Source: a virus | Strand: one strand, 5' to 3' | DNA length: 59,491 bases | Virus record (IMG/VR): IMGVR_UViG_3300044691_000368 | Span: 1 to 59,491 of that record | Part shown: piece by piece, positions 7,943-16,236 of the stretch | Numbering within the stretch: position 1 is the first letter of the stretch | Layout: each line of letters begins with the position of its first letter | Program-made: the position numbers and the translations under genes | Notes under the pieces: model-generated | What the model was told of the DNA's origin: nothing | What the model saw: only the letters and a program-made list of their open reading frames with translations | Database searches by the model: none

Positions 7943-8260
7943 CTACTTCGCCGAGGGTTGGGTAGGGTCCGGCACTGCCGGCGTTACGGTGCTGTTGATG
8001 GTGGTATCGGTTTGGACCTTGGTGCCGTCGGGCGCAATCGAGGTCTCGGATGCCTGGAGTTTTTGGATAACCGGGTTGGCCTTTGCATAGTTACCCGCGT
8101 TCGCGCCGAGTGCCTGAAACGCATTGAACATCCACGTCTTCCAGAACCCCCACCATTTCGGGGTTTCTTTCGGTGCCGACGACATGACGGTCGCGAAGAT
8201 GAAGCAAAGCAGAATGACCAAAAATCCGTGGTGGTCCACCCACGCTGTAAAGTTGTCCAT
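7943..8260 (-). CDS. Single-span membrane protein, holin or spanin candidate
   Basis: A 105-residue protein with one N-terminal transmembrane helix (HGFLVILLCFIFATVM), a WWGFWKTW aromatic patch at the interface and a soluble Thr/Pro-rich C-terminus. The topology would suit an inner-membrane spanin or an atypical holin. No family motif was recognised. Confidence 0.6.
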   Translation of the reverse strand: MDNFTAWVDHHGFLVILLCFIFATVMSSAPKETPKWWGFWKTWMFNAFQALGANAGNYAKANPVIQKLQASETSIAPDGTKVQTDTTINSTVTPAVPDPTQPSAK

Positions 8261-8272
8261 TGTTTTCCTCGC

Positions 8273-8431
8273 TTACTGTCGAAACCCTCTTCCACCGCAC
8301 CCCTGACACTGATATCCGCCGTACATCCCACGACCGTCGCACGCACTGCATTTCTGCGGTCCAAAGAACCACTTCCCGCCAAGCAGAAGCACGAGGACAA
8401 AGCACAGCACAAACTTCTCTTCGTTTGTCAT
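8273..8431 (-). CDS. Small membrane protein with DnaJ-type zinc motifs
   Basis: A 52-residue protein from ATG 8431, which overlaps the stop of the upstream gene (ATGA). One hydrophobic helix (FVLCFVLVLLLGG) precedes two CxxCxGxG repeats (CSACDGRG, CQGCGGRG), the zinc-binding signature of DnaJ cysteine-rich domains. Function unknown. Confidence 0.65.
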   Translation of the reverse strand: MTNEEKFVLCFVLVLLLGGKWFFGPQKCSACDGRGMYGGYQCQGCGGRGFRQ

Positions 8432-8952
8432 TTTGTTATCGGGATGTGCGTAAATACCCACCATGCCATGCCACCGATAAAGGTCAACGCTGCTATGCCG
8501 AACCCTCCAACAAGCACAACGATATTGATGAAGATGACCACGCCAATACCACGCTGCACGAACTTCTCATGCCGGGAAAATGATTCTCTTAGGTGGCCGA
8601 CTTCAGATTCAGTCTTCTCGGATGTCCTTCGGTTCTCTAGGTGCATCCGGTTCTGCTCTCTCTCCGCATCTTGGAGAGCTTCTTTGGCCATCGTCTTCGC
8701 TTCAGCCACGGCATTCAACGCCAACTCCTTCGCGTCTACTACCGCCTGATGAGCGTTATTTTCGATATGCGCTTTGCGCCTTGGTTCGTCCTTGATAAAC
8801 TCCGATACCGGCGCGAAATAGAACTCAATCTTCTCTATGAGCGCGTTGCGAATCTGCGACAGCAACCCCGGATGCCCGTTGTCAAAAAGGCTGTCGACCT
8901 GCTGCGCCATCGCCGCATAATTGACTTCAAGCGTTCTCACTCGAGGCTCCAT
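8428..8952 (-). CDS. Coiled-coil membrane protein, holin-like candidate
   Basis: A 174-residue protein. ATG 8952 has GAGG upstream and follows the preceding stop; an ATG at 8994 would overlap the endolysin gene. A long charged helix (about 50-135) leads into two C-terminal hydrophobic segments (GVVIFINIVVLVGGFGIAAL, FIGGMAWWVF). The coiled-coil-plus-tail-anchor plan resembles XhlA-type lysis proteins. Adjacent to the endolysin, it is the best holin candidate here. Confidence 0.6.
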   Translation of the reverse strand: MEPRVRTLEVNYAAMAQQVDSLFDNGHPGLLSQIRNALIEKIEFYFAPVSEFIKDEPRRKAHIENNAHQAVVDAKELALNAVAEAKTMAKEALQDAEREQNRMHLENRRTSEKTESEVGHLRESFSRHEKFVQRGIGVVIFINIVVLVGGFGIAALTFIGGMAWWVFTHIPITK

Positions 8953-8971
8953 CGCTTCGTCCTCACACTGC

Positions 8972-9463
8972 TCACTCGGAACTCGTCTTGACATTGGTCT
9001 CCCCCGGCATAAAAACATCTGAATGAGCGTGCAGGATTGCAATGCACTCAGCGCCGCGCGTTGGTCCCGTCGACCATGTGCGCGAGACCTGAGTTAGAAA
9101 ATCTTCCGGGTTGGTTGCGACAAGAGCGGCGGCATAGTGCGGGTAGTGCGGTGCCAGCGCTCGCAAAGTGTTCATGCGATCGGCAAAGCAATCCGCCATC
9201 GTTGGATATTTCACAAAGTCATCATGCTGCACGACCCACTTACCGTTGAGGAATTCCTTTGTCGGGAGGTTCACTGTGCCGAAGATTGGGTGCTGATGCT
9301 GCTTCATGCCGAAGCCGTTCCAATCCTCGCGGAAGAGTTGGGATGTTCCCCACGTGGTCTCCACCATCACTTCGCAGGCCTGCGCTTGAGGGAAGAGGCA
9401 ACCGGACTGTTGCGCTGACGCGTAGACCTGCGCCAGCGCTGCTATCTGCTGTGGGCTTGCCAT
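8972..9463 (-). CDS. Endolysin, glucosaminidase domain
   Basis: A 163-residue protein matching the FlgJ/glucosaminidase family: QACEVMVETTWGTSQL with the likely catalytic Glu35, NGFGMK, and FVKYPTMADCFADRMNTL. It would cleave the glycan strand of peptidoglycan during lysis. No signal peptide is visible, so it would need a holin. ATG 9463 has GAGG upstream; the frame is open to 9526, giving an alternative 184-residue form. Confidence 0.85.
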   Translation of the reverse strand: MASPQQIAALAQVYASAQQSGCLFPQAQACEVMVETTWGTSQLFREDWNGFGMKQHQHPIFGTVNLPTKEFLNGKWVVQHDDFVKYPTMADCFADRMNTLRALAPHYPHYAAALVATNPEDFLTQVSRTWSTGPTRGAECIAILHAHSDVFMPGETNVKTSSE

Positions 9464-9590
9464 GAGTTGTCCTCTTATTTGGTGGTAGTCTGTGGGTGCG
9501 GCGGCGTAATTCGGGAGTCTCGACACGGACTTGACTGACGCCAGTGCGGAGCAGGCACGTAAACCATGCCACCGCCGCGAGTGTTCAGAT

Positions 9591-9608
9591 AGGCTCCTTC
9601 GGGAGCCT
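9591..9608. terminator. Hairpin with UUCG-type loop between fibre and lysis genes
   Basis: A perfect seven-base stem AGGCTCC/GGAGCCT around TTCG lies just beyond the stop at 9622. The T-rich tract (TTTTCTGTTG) follows it on the plus strand, while on the minus strand the following bases are TATCTG. It may partly terminate the minus-strand transcript before the endolysin gene, or act on plus-strand transcripts. Confidence 0.45.
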
Positions 9609-9621
9609 TTTCTGTTGTCCC

Positions 9622-12120
9622 TTATTTACAGGTCCAAACGACTGTGGAACCCGATGCCGCAGGCGTGCAGGTGAAGGTTTTGGTGAAGGTGAAGGCCTTC
9701 GGCAGCACGACAGGCGCGGTCACCAAAAGCGATGCTGACCCGGTTGCGCTGGTGAAATGGACGGTATCGGTTGGAGTGAAGGCAACGGATAGATTCGCCG
9801 TTCCGGCCGTCGCCATCACCGTCCCCAGCGCGGGCGTGTAGACAAACGTTCCAGGCGTCGATGCAGTGGCGTTCATCTGGGTCGAAGAGAGCGCCGTTCC
9901 AGAGACGATCGAGGCCGGGTTGCTCCATGTGATCGTTGGGGCGACTGGAACCGGTGGGGGCGGTGGAGGTGCTGTTCCGGCAAGAGCGGGCACCGTCACC
10001 GTAGACGTAACTCCATTGCTGACCATCTTCACCGTCTGGACACTGGCTACCTGCTGGATCTCAAGCTGCTTCATGACGCCAGGGCAGGGGTCTGATCCAG
10101 CCCATGCCGTTCCCACTGCTATGGTCGTTGCGGTAATCGTCACCGAAGGCAACCAGCATGCAGGGGAAGGTTGGCCCGCAACGCAGCTCATGAAACTAGC
10201 CAGGCATGTCGACGCGTCCTGCCCGTAGCGCACGGTGGCTGTGGATGTGAACGTCACTACACTGCCGTCAACAATCTGCGGTGTAGCAAAAAACCATGTC
10301 GAGGTGGGTGGCGGAGGTGGAGGCGGTGGGGGTGGCGGCTGGGCGGTCGAAGACGCAACCTCAACGGCTCCAATTGTCGGTGAGGGAGATCGGGCCGCGC
10401 CGTAGTAGTCGACCGACAGCGAAGGCAAGGGCACGCCCGCGCCAATCAGCGGAGATCCGGATGCCGGGTTGAAATTGAAGGCGTCGAGGTCCGACTCCGC
10501 CGAGAACGGCGATGCGGGCTGGCCCGCGAGCTGAGGAGAGACGCAGACTTCCCCCACGCCTGTAGGGCAAGGCCCGTTGATGTTGTAGTAAAGATTGTGG
10601 TCAGAGCTGATCGCCAGGGTTGCATCGCTGGCTGTGTAGTAGGGCGTGGGGAGATGACTGCTGTAGTTGCTGTCAAAGTATCCGAGGAACACGTTGTCGG
10701 TGAACGTGATCGGAACGCCAGTACAGTTATTTGGTTCCCCGCATCCGAAATCTATAGCAACGTTAGACACACCCATGATCGTGTTTCCAGCGAATAGGTT
10801 CGTAGAACCTGCATCAGTCTGGACGTTGAAGGCATCGCCCGACGCACGGCAAGCGGCGGAAAGAAATGCACCCGGATTGTTGGAGCCCATCCAGAAGCTT
10901 GAAACTGCGCCGGGAAGGGCTTGGGACTGACGGAAGCAATTATTGCCTGCGTAGTTGTTTGTGAAGATGACCGTCGCGCCGGTGGTAGTGTTCCATTTCC
11001 ACTGCTGGCCCATGTTGCCGTACGACGTTGACTGAGTGATGGTCAGGTTCTTGATCTTGGTGTGCGGCCCGATGAACCCGTCTTTGGTATTCCAGTGAAA
11101 ATCACAATGGTTGCAGGTCAGCGCGTCCAGTTCGGTATCCTGTCCGCTGAGAGCATCGCCGAATCCACCGCTGGAGAGGTCGTAGCACGAGGCGGCGGGA
11201 AAGGCCGTATGCACGATGGGGTACTCTTCGTTGCACCCGTTCCCGACCATCGTCAGGTAATTCAGCGTGAGCGACGAGCCAGGCCCGTCGGGCGTGTCCA
11301 CTCCATTGTCAAAGTTCCATCCGGCGAAGGCGTTGAAGTTCGATATCACGCGGGTGAGCGTTACAGGCCCTCCGATGGGACCGGAAAACCCGGCACCCAC
11401 CAGGCCGTGCACATAGACATCCTGGAACAGGACATTCGATGTGCCGGTGCCGGTCTGGATTCCGTTTGAAGCGAAGTCATCAAGGGGCGCGTTGGTGGCA
11501 CATCCGCTGGGGTAAGCGTTAGCGCCCCCGGACTTGGTGCAACTCGAATGATCGGTAACCTTGATGCACTGGAAATCAACATAGGGCGATCCCATGCTGA
11601 CGACACTACCAACCGCGAATCCGCCGAAGATCTCGGTCATGGCGGAGAGGTTCGGCACGTTGCCCGTACTGCACGCGGCGAAGTGCTCGCCGAGGATGCG
11701 GGTGTGTCCCGCCGCCGTGCCAGAAGGTGGATTAGGTGCCCCCGATGCATAAGGGTTCCCCGCGATGCCGAAGCACCCGCCAGTACCGCAAGAGTTAGTA
11801 TTGGTGGCCCAGCCGACTCTCCATGGCCCACCGCGAATGATAACGGTGTCTCCGCCTGCAATTACCCAACCCCATCCTGGGAAGGTCGTGCTGTCCGTGT
11901 AGGAGCCATCCTGCCAGAGATAGCGCACATCGCCGAAGGCGCAGCGCTGCTTCGGCGCGGTCCCGACCGGGGCCGAGTCGCCCTTGCCATCGCACAAGCC
12001 GGTGGTGACGTTGGTGGAGTAGCGCGTGCCTCCGTCCGGACGCACGTAGTACGTAGTTTGCGCGAAGGCGGGCAGGCACAGGCAGGCCAGAGCCGCGACG
12101 AAACAGGCTGTCTTTTTCAC
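9622..12120 (-). CDS. Large secreted beta-helix protein with Pro-rich linker and Ig-like C-terminus
   Basis: An 832-residue protein with a clear Sec signal peptide (MKKTACFVAALACLCLPAFAQ). Residues about 25-590 look like a right-handed parallel beta-helix (repeated NxxF/NN turns, as in pectate-lyase-like and tail-spike folds) with many Cys residues. An 11-proline linker follows, then a middle beta domain, a second Pro run, and a C-terminal Ig-like module (YTPALGTVMATAGTANLSV, PTDTVHF) of the type abundant in acidobacterial exported proteins. A signal peptide is unexpected for a virion protein. It lies between the fibre genes and lysis genes and is bounded by a hairpin. It may be a moron secreted by the host cell, or a spike with an N-terminal hydrophobic segment. 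Confidence 0.7.
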   Translation of the reverse strand: MKKTACFVAALACLCLPAFAQTTYYVRPDGGTRYSTNVTTGLCDGKGDSAPVGTAPKQRCAFGDVRYLWQDGSYTDSTTFPGWGWVIAGGDTVIIRGGPWRVGWATNTNSCGTGGCFGIAGNPYASGAPNPPSGTAAGHTRILGEHFAACSTGNVPNLSAMTEIFGGFAVGSVVSMGSPYVDFQCIKVTDHSSCTKSGGANAYPSGCATNAPLDDFASNGIQTGTGTSNVLFQDVYVHGLVGAGFSGPIGGPVTLTRVISNFNAFAGWNFDNGVDTPDGPGSSLTLNYLTMVGNGCNEEYPIVHTAFPAASCYDLSSGGFGDALSGQDTELDALTCNHCDFHWNTKDGFIGPHTKIKNLTITQSTSYGNMGQQWKWNTTTGATVIFTNNYAGNNCFRQSQALPGAVSSFWMGSNNPGAFLSAACRASGDAFNVQTDAGSTNLFAGNTIMGVSNVAIDFGCGEPNNCTGVPITFTDNVFLGYFDSNYSSHLPTPYYTASDATLAISSDHNLYYNINGPCPTGVGEVCVSPQLAGQPASPFSAESDLDAFNFNPASGSPLIGAGVPLPSLSVDYYGAARSPSPTIGAVEVASSTAQPPPPPPPPPPPTSTWFFATPQIVDGSVVTFTSTATVRYGQDASTCLASFMSCVAGQPSPACWLPSVTITATTIAVGTAWAGSDPCPGVMKQLEIQQVASVQTVKMVSNGVTSTVTVPALAGTAPPPPPPVPVAPTITWSNPASIVSGTALSSTQMNATASTPGTFVYTPALGTVMATAGTANLSVAFTPTDTVHFTSATGSASLLVTAPVVLPKAFTFTKTFTCTPAASGSTVVWTCK

Positions 12121-12197
12121 GGTAGGTTCCTTTATTTGGTTGGTTTATTGAGAGTCCGGTGGTAGGGTGTTAGTTTTCATGTCCCAGGAGAGTAACC

Positions 12198-12311
12198 ATG
12201 ATTGCAATTCTGTCTGCCTTGCAGCATCACCCTTGGTTTGTGCTTATGTTCCTTGAGACCGCAGTCTTTCTCGTCACTGTGCGCCAGATTCTCAAGAACC
12301 CTAATTTGTGA
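12198..12311 (+). CDS. Possible 37-residue membrane peptide on the opposite strand
   Basis: A plus-strand ATG with AGGAGAG ideally placed upstream opens a 37-codon frame with one hydrophobic helix (FVLMFLETAVFLVTV). It lies in the gap between two minus-strand fibre genes and overlaps the end of one by 11 bases. The ribosome site and composition support it; the wrong orientation for the late operon counts against it. Confidence 0.35.
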   Translation: MIAILSALQHHPWFVLMFLETAVFLVTVRQILKNPNL

Positions 12312-13536
12312 TCTTGATGCCGAACTCGGCGGCGTTGACTGCCGCTAACGTCCATGCCGCGCCCGTGTTTGGATCGGTGAGCGATTGGAGCATGTTCGAC
12401 TGGTAGTTGGTTCCAAGGGCAACGTCGGTTCCGCTCGTCCCTACCGTACCCCCACTCTTGATGGATGCCTGGATGGTCCTGAGACCACCATCATCTTTGC
12501 GACCGAAGACCCACACAATCACAGCAAGGACGCTGGAGCCAGTCACAGCCGGGTAGGTGAACCGGCTGATGTCGTTCAGCGTGTTTGAGGAGATGTACGA
12601 CGAATCACCATCGGGGTCTGACTCGCTCACCAACTTCCACTGCGACACCGCGCCAAGGTTCGTCCACGTGACATGGTTGTCCGTCGTTGGATTACCCGCA
12701 ACCGTGGCCCACGTCGGAGCTACTGCCCCAGTCTTGAAATCTCCGGTGATCGCCGTAGCTCGCTGCAAGTTGCCGTTGCTGTCAACGATGGTGGTCTGAA
12801 GGCGGGTGATAGTAGATAGAACCCAACTAGCTTCTACGTTGGAGAAGTTCTGCGTGCTGCCGTTACCGGAAGGCACCTGACCATTGACCCGCACATCACC
12901 GTTGAAACCGGAGGTGTCGAAGTACACGTCATCTAAATATCCTACGAACGTAACGAGGTTCGAACTTGTAAAGTTCATCGACCCCACGTGAATCGCTGTA
13001 AAGGTGCTATTCCCTGTCGCTTGAGTGTTGACCCCGGTGATGTTCAAAATAGATGTCTGGTCAATCTTTAGCTGACAAACACCGACTGAGCCGCTGATAG
13101 AAACCCCCACCTCGACATAGTGATAGCTGTTGGTGGGGTAGGAGACGGACGCATGAGGGCCTAGAGCGGCGGTGTTATCCCCCCGATTGAAGTAAAACAC
13201 TCCGGCTGCTGTGATCCACAGCGAAACCTGACATAAAGACCCGTCCATAAACCTGGCTACTTCAGCATCCCCCGTCTGTCCGGTTGGGTTGAAATAGAAG
13301 GCAAACCCCACATACGTGGTGGTTCTAGCACCAACGTTTTTTATCACCCCAGATCCGTAGTTATTGTTCGCAACGGTAGCGGAGAAGAGTTGTAGGGCAC
13401 CGGCTCCGCCTCTTCCTACCCCAGGAACAATAGCAACTGGAGCACTAATAAAACTCCCTACCGGTACGATACCGTCCCACTTATCTAAAACGGTTGTGTA
13501 GGTGTCGAATCCATCGGCAAAAATAATAGCGGACAT
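12301..13536 (-). CDS. Tail fibre/structural protein with lectin-like (LamG-type) beta sandwich
   Basis: A 411-residue beta-rich protein starting SAIIFADGFDTYTT, a common opening of phage structural proteins with a concanavalin-like jelly roll (about 1-215: HYVEVGVSI, YLDDVYFDTSGF). The C-terminal half (230-411) is found in similar fibre or decoration proteins. Likely a surface-binding component of the tail tip. No enzyme motif. Confidence 0.65.
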   Translation of the reverse strand: MSAIIFADGFDTYTTVLDKWDGIVPVGSFISAPVAIVPGVGRGGAGALQLFSATVANNNYGSGVIKNVGARTTTYVGFAFYFNPTGQTGDAEVARFMDGSLCQVSLWITAAGVFYFNRGDNTAALGPHASVSYPTNSYHYVEVGVSISGSVGVCQLKIDQTSILNITGVNTQATGNSTFTAIHVGSMNFTSSNLVTFVGYLDDVYFDTSGFNGDVRVNGQVPSGNGSTQNFSNVEASWVLSTITRLQTTIVDSNGNLQRATAITGDFKTGAVAPTWATVAGNPTTDNHVTWTNLGAVSQWKLVSESDPDGDSSYISSNTLNDISRFTYPAVTGSSVLAVIVWVFGRKDDGGLRTIQASIKSGGTVGTSGTDVALGTNYQSNMLQSLTDPNTGAAWTLAAVNAAEFGIKITN

Positions 13537-13546
13537 GAAGCCTCTT

Positions 13547-14230
13547 TTACGGGAGCATGAAATTTTGGATAGGCACTGGGCCTGGATTGGGGATGAAGGG
13601 GTAGATCAGTTCCACGCATACCTGGCTGGCTTTTACGTGCGGCATGGCGTTTATCAAATACTCTGTTACCACCTGCGAAGCTATTGCGTGGGCAGAAGGA
13701 TTTATCAGTGTTTCTACGGCTATCTGCGATGCCCTTGCATGAGGAGATGGGAGTAACGTTGTGTCTACCGCTACCTGCGAGACCCTAGCATTGCCCACAA
13801 CGGTAGACGCGGTGAAGTAAGCCGTCTGCCCGGTGCTGGTCCAAGTGAACCCGGTCACCGTGTTCTGGGTTGTCCACGTTGTTCCATCAGGTGAAGACTG
13901 GATTAGGAACGTTGGCGGCGACTGCGAAACCACGCCGATTGTAATCGCGATGGCAACTACGGGTACCGCCCCGGTGAATTGAAGCTGCAACCATTGCGGA
14001 GAGCCGGAACTTGGGTTGGCGTTTGATGACCAAACCGTTGAAGGGTTGCCGTCGAAGGCATTTGAAGCGGGGTTGCCGCTGAATGCGCTTGACGCGCTTG
14101 CCGTGCCGCCGCTGGTGGAGATGGCAGCGTTGTTCGTGTCTAGGAACACCGCCTCATTCAAGGTAACCAAGGAGGCTCCGGAGGTGGGGCCGTTGACGAA
14201 GATTCTCCAATACTGTTGAGTGACTGGCAT
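13547..14230 (-). CDS. Tail protein with F5/8C (discoidin-like) domain and C-terminal repeats
   Basis: A 227-residue protein. Residues about 1-140 resemble a galactose-binding F5/8 type C domain (SNAFDGNPSTVWSSN, WLQLQFTG). Residues about 148-210 contain four degenerate repeats of 17-18 residues around an ASQ core (VSQVAV, ASQIAV, ASQVVT, ASQVCV). A carbohydrate-binding fibre subunit is likely. Its ATG overlaps the stop of the upstream fibre gene in a TAATG. Confidence 0.7.
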   Translation of the reverse strand: MPVTQQYWRIFVNGPTSGASLVTLNEAVFLDTNNAAISTSGGTASASSAFSGNPASNAFDGNPSTVWSSNANPSSGSPQWLQLQFTGAVPVVAIAITIGVVSQSPPTFLIQSSPDGTTWTTQNTVTGFTWTSTGQTAYFTASTVVGNARVSQVAVDTTLLPSPHARASQIAVETLINPSAHAIASQVVTEYLINAMPHVKASQVCVELIYPFIPNPGPVPIQNFMLP

Positions 14231-16236
14231 TAGTGAGCCACCCCGTAGATTCTCACGATTCCAGAAGTTATGTTTCCACTCGACATGATGATGCGGAAGG
14301 CATTCACGGCAGCAGTATTCAAATAAAACCCACCAATTGACTCGTGGATTATCCCAACAGTGGCGTGCATTTCTATAGAATGCCCTACCAGCGCCTTATA
14401 AACGGTAGTACTGCCGGGAGACGTGAGGTTGTAGGTGCCGGTTATACCGTAATTGGCGTTGTTTGACGTAGACCCGTTGGCCAGCATAATACCCGGAACT
14501 GCTGCCCCACCACTTCCATCAATATTCGTGGCGCTGTTGTAAGCATAATCTCCAACTGCCGAGTAGTTGTTCCCAGTGTCATAACTTGCCCCGCCGTTGG
14601 TTGAAAATTGCATCCGGGCAACGATGCTGTTGGTCGCGGGAACGAGGGCTTGCACCGTAATGTGGTAATTGTCGTAGGCGGAAGAATACCAAGACGTAAA
14701 ATCTAACTCCGTGGAATTGCTGGCGGTATGGGCTTCCAAAAACACCAGCCCACCTCCACCACTAGAAGCCGCTCCCCCTGATACCATCTGCCAATTAGTG
14801 CCGTCAAAGATCAGGTCCAGCATCTGATTAGCTAGAATGTCCCCTGTGGCCAAAGCAGTGCTTACCTGCTTTTTGATAGGGGTAGCTGTGCCACCATTTA
14901 CTGCAAGAGTGGACGCTCCAGTGTTAGCGTGTGCCGCAATCAATTGCACACGAGACCCGGCCGCAAGGGTGGGTGCGGGTGACAGAGTTATTGCGTAGGC
15001 ATTGGCGGCCCCCATGTCAGCGGCATACGTGAACGCCTCTTGCTGCACCTGCGCCGCGGTGGTAGTCCCATTGGTGCCATTGGCCCCAGCCTGAGCTACT
15101 AAATTCCAAAACGAGGTATTAGTTGGCAAATTACCTGTGGTGGCGGCTATGCAGATGTAGCTCGATCCAAGGTAAGAGACCTCATCATAAAGGTTGTAGG
15201 CAGTGCTGCCGCTATAAACTCCCCGCCACGTGATTACCGGAGGCGGGGCTGAGATCGACGCCGACACTGCGCCTCGCGTGCCCACCAATGTAATACTCAC
15301 GTCTGAAAGTGTGGTGTCCTGAGTACCAGGAGCTACCACGGTGAACCTATCGCCAGCGTTCAGCGTGAAGGCAGCGCCGGATGTTGTGGTGAACGTGAAC
15401 ACCCCAGACGTAGAGATGGAGACCGTGCCTACGTTGCTGGCGTTCTTGAATACCGTGTAAACCGCAGTAGCGGTCGGAGTGACTCCCAGAGAACCGTAGG
15501 ACTGAGGTGCCGTAAAGTTTGGGGGAAAGGTCTCGGTTGCTTCTGCCGTGTAGATCAACACTAGTTGACCAGCCGATGGCTTGCCCACTACCGAGGACAC
15601 TGGGCGGGTGGCACGGTCGAACACCGGCAACCATTTACCGCTGGAGGCGTTGTACTGCCACGTCATCCCATCAATCAGCGTTACGGATGTATCTAGGGGA
15701 ACAGTGTTGAGACCCACAACCTTCTGGTGGGTTGCGTCAACGGTGGCCACGTCTCCACCAAATGTAGAACCGCCTGCAGGCACCGCAAATGTTCCATCAG
15801 CCTTCAGGAACTTGCCAAGGGCCGCCGAGCCGGCCGGTGGAGCAGGGACCGCACCCGCCGCCCCGCCTGAACCCGCATCCCCTGTAAATGCGCTGATTGC
15901 CAGCGTCCTATTCGCTGAAAGGTCTCCGCCGCCCGTAAGAGGCGCAGTGGTTGTGATTGTTCGGCTGGTAGGCACCTTGGCGGCAAGGTCTGTGACGAGG
16001 CCGGTTACCTGCGACTCTGCGATGTTCCCCACAGAGATCACGCCAGAGCCGTCCACGGTGGTCGTTGTGCCATCCGGCTTCACTGTGCCCCGTAGCGAGG
16101 CTGTGGCCTTCTGCGGGTAGAAGCTGATCGACTGTAGCGGTGCAGCGCCGTCGGTCTGCGGCTTGACGTTCTGATCGCCCGTTGGTGCCGCGGGCGTGGT
16201 GCTGTTGAGCAGGATGCTTACTGTTGGAGTGGGCAT
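14230..16236 (-). CDS. Tail fibre protein
   Basis: A 668-residue protein. ATG 16236 overlaps the stop of the J gene (TAATG); the longer frame to 16272 is rejected. It has a fibre shaft-like N-terminal third (SQVTGLVTDLAAKVP, GGGDLSANRTLAI) and an internal chitin-binding-like module (WRGVYSGSTAYNLYDEVSYL). The C-terminal beta region is typical of fibre tips. Likely receptor-binding. Confidence 0.8.
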   Translation of the reverse strand: MPTPTVSILLNSTTPAAPTGDQNVKPQTDGAAPLQSISFYPQKATASLRGTVKPDGTTTTVDGSGVISVGNIAESQVTGLVTDLAAKVPTSRTITTTAPLTGGGDLSANRTLAISAFTGDAGSGGAAGAVPAPPAGSAALGKFLKADGTFAVPAGGSTFGGDVATVDATHQKVVGLNTVPLDTSVTLIDGMTWQYNASSGKWLPVFDRATRPVSSVVGKPSAGQLVLIYTAEATETFPPNFTAPQSYGSLGVTPTATAVYTVFKNASNVGTVSISTSGVFTFTTTSGAAFTLNAGDRFTVVAPGTQDTTLSDVSITLVGTRGAVSASISAPPPVITWRGVYSGSTAYNLYDEVSYLGSSYICIAATTGNLPTNTSFWNLVAQAGANGTNGTTTAAQVQQEAFTYAADMGAANAYAITLSPAPTLAAGSRVQLIAAHANTGASTLAVNGGTATPIKKQVSTALATGDILANQMLDLIFDGTNWQMVSGGAASSGGGGLVFLEAHTASNSTELDFTSWYSSAYDNYHITVQALVPATNSIVARMQFSTNGGASYDTGNNYSAVGDYAYNSATNIDGSGGAAVPGIMLANGSTSNNANYGITGTYNLTSPGSTTVYKALVGHSIEMHATVGIIHESIGGFYLNTAAVNAFRIIMSSGNITSGIVRIYGVAH

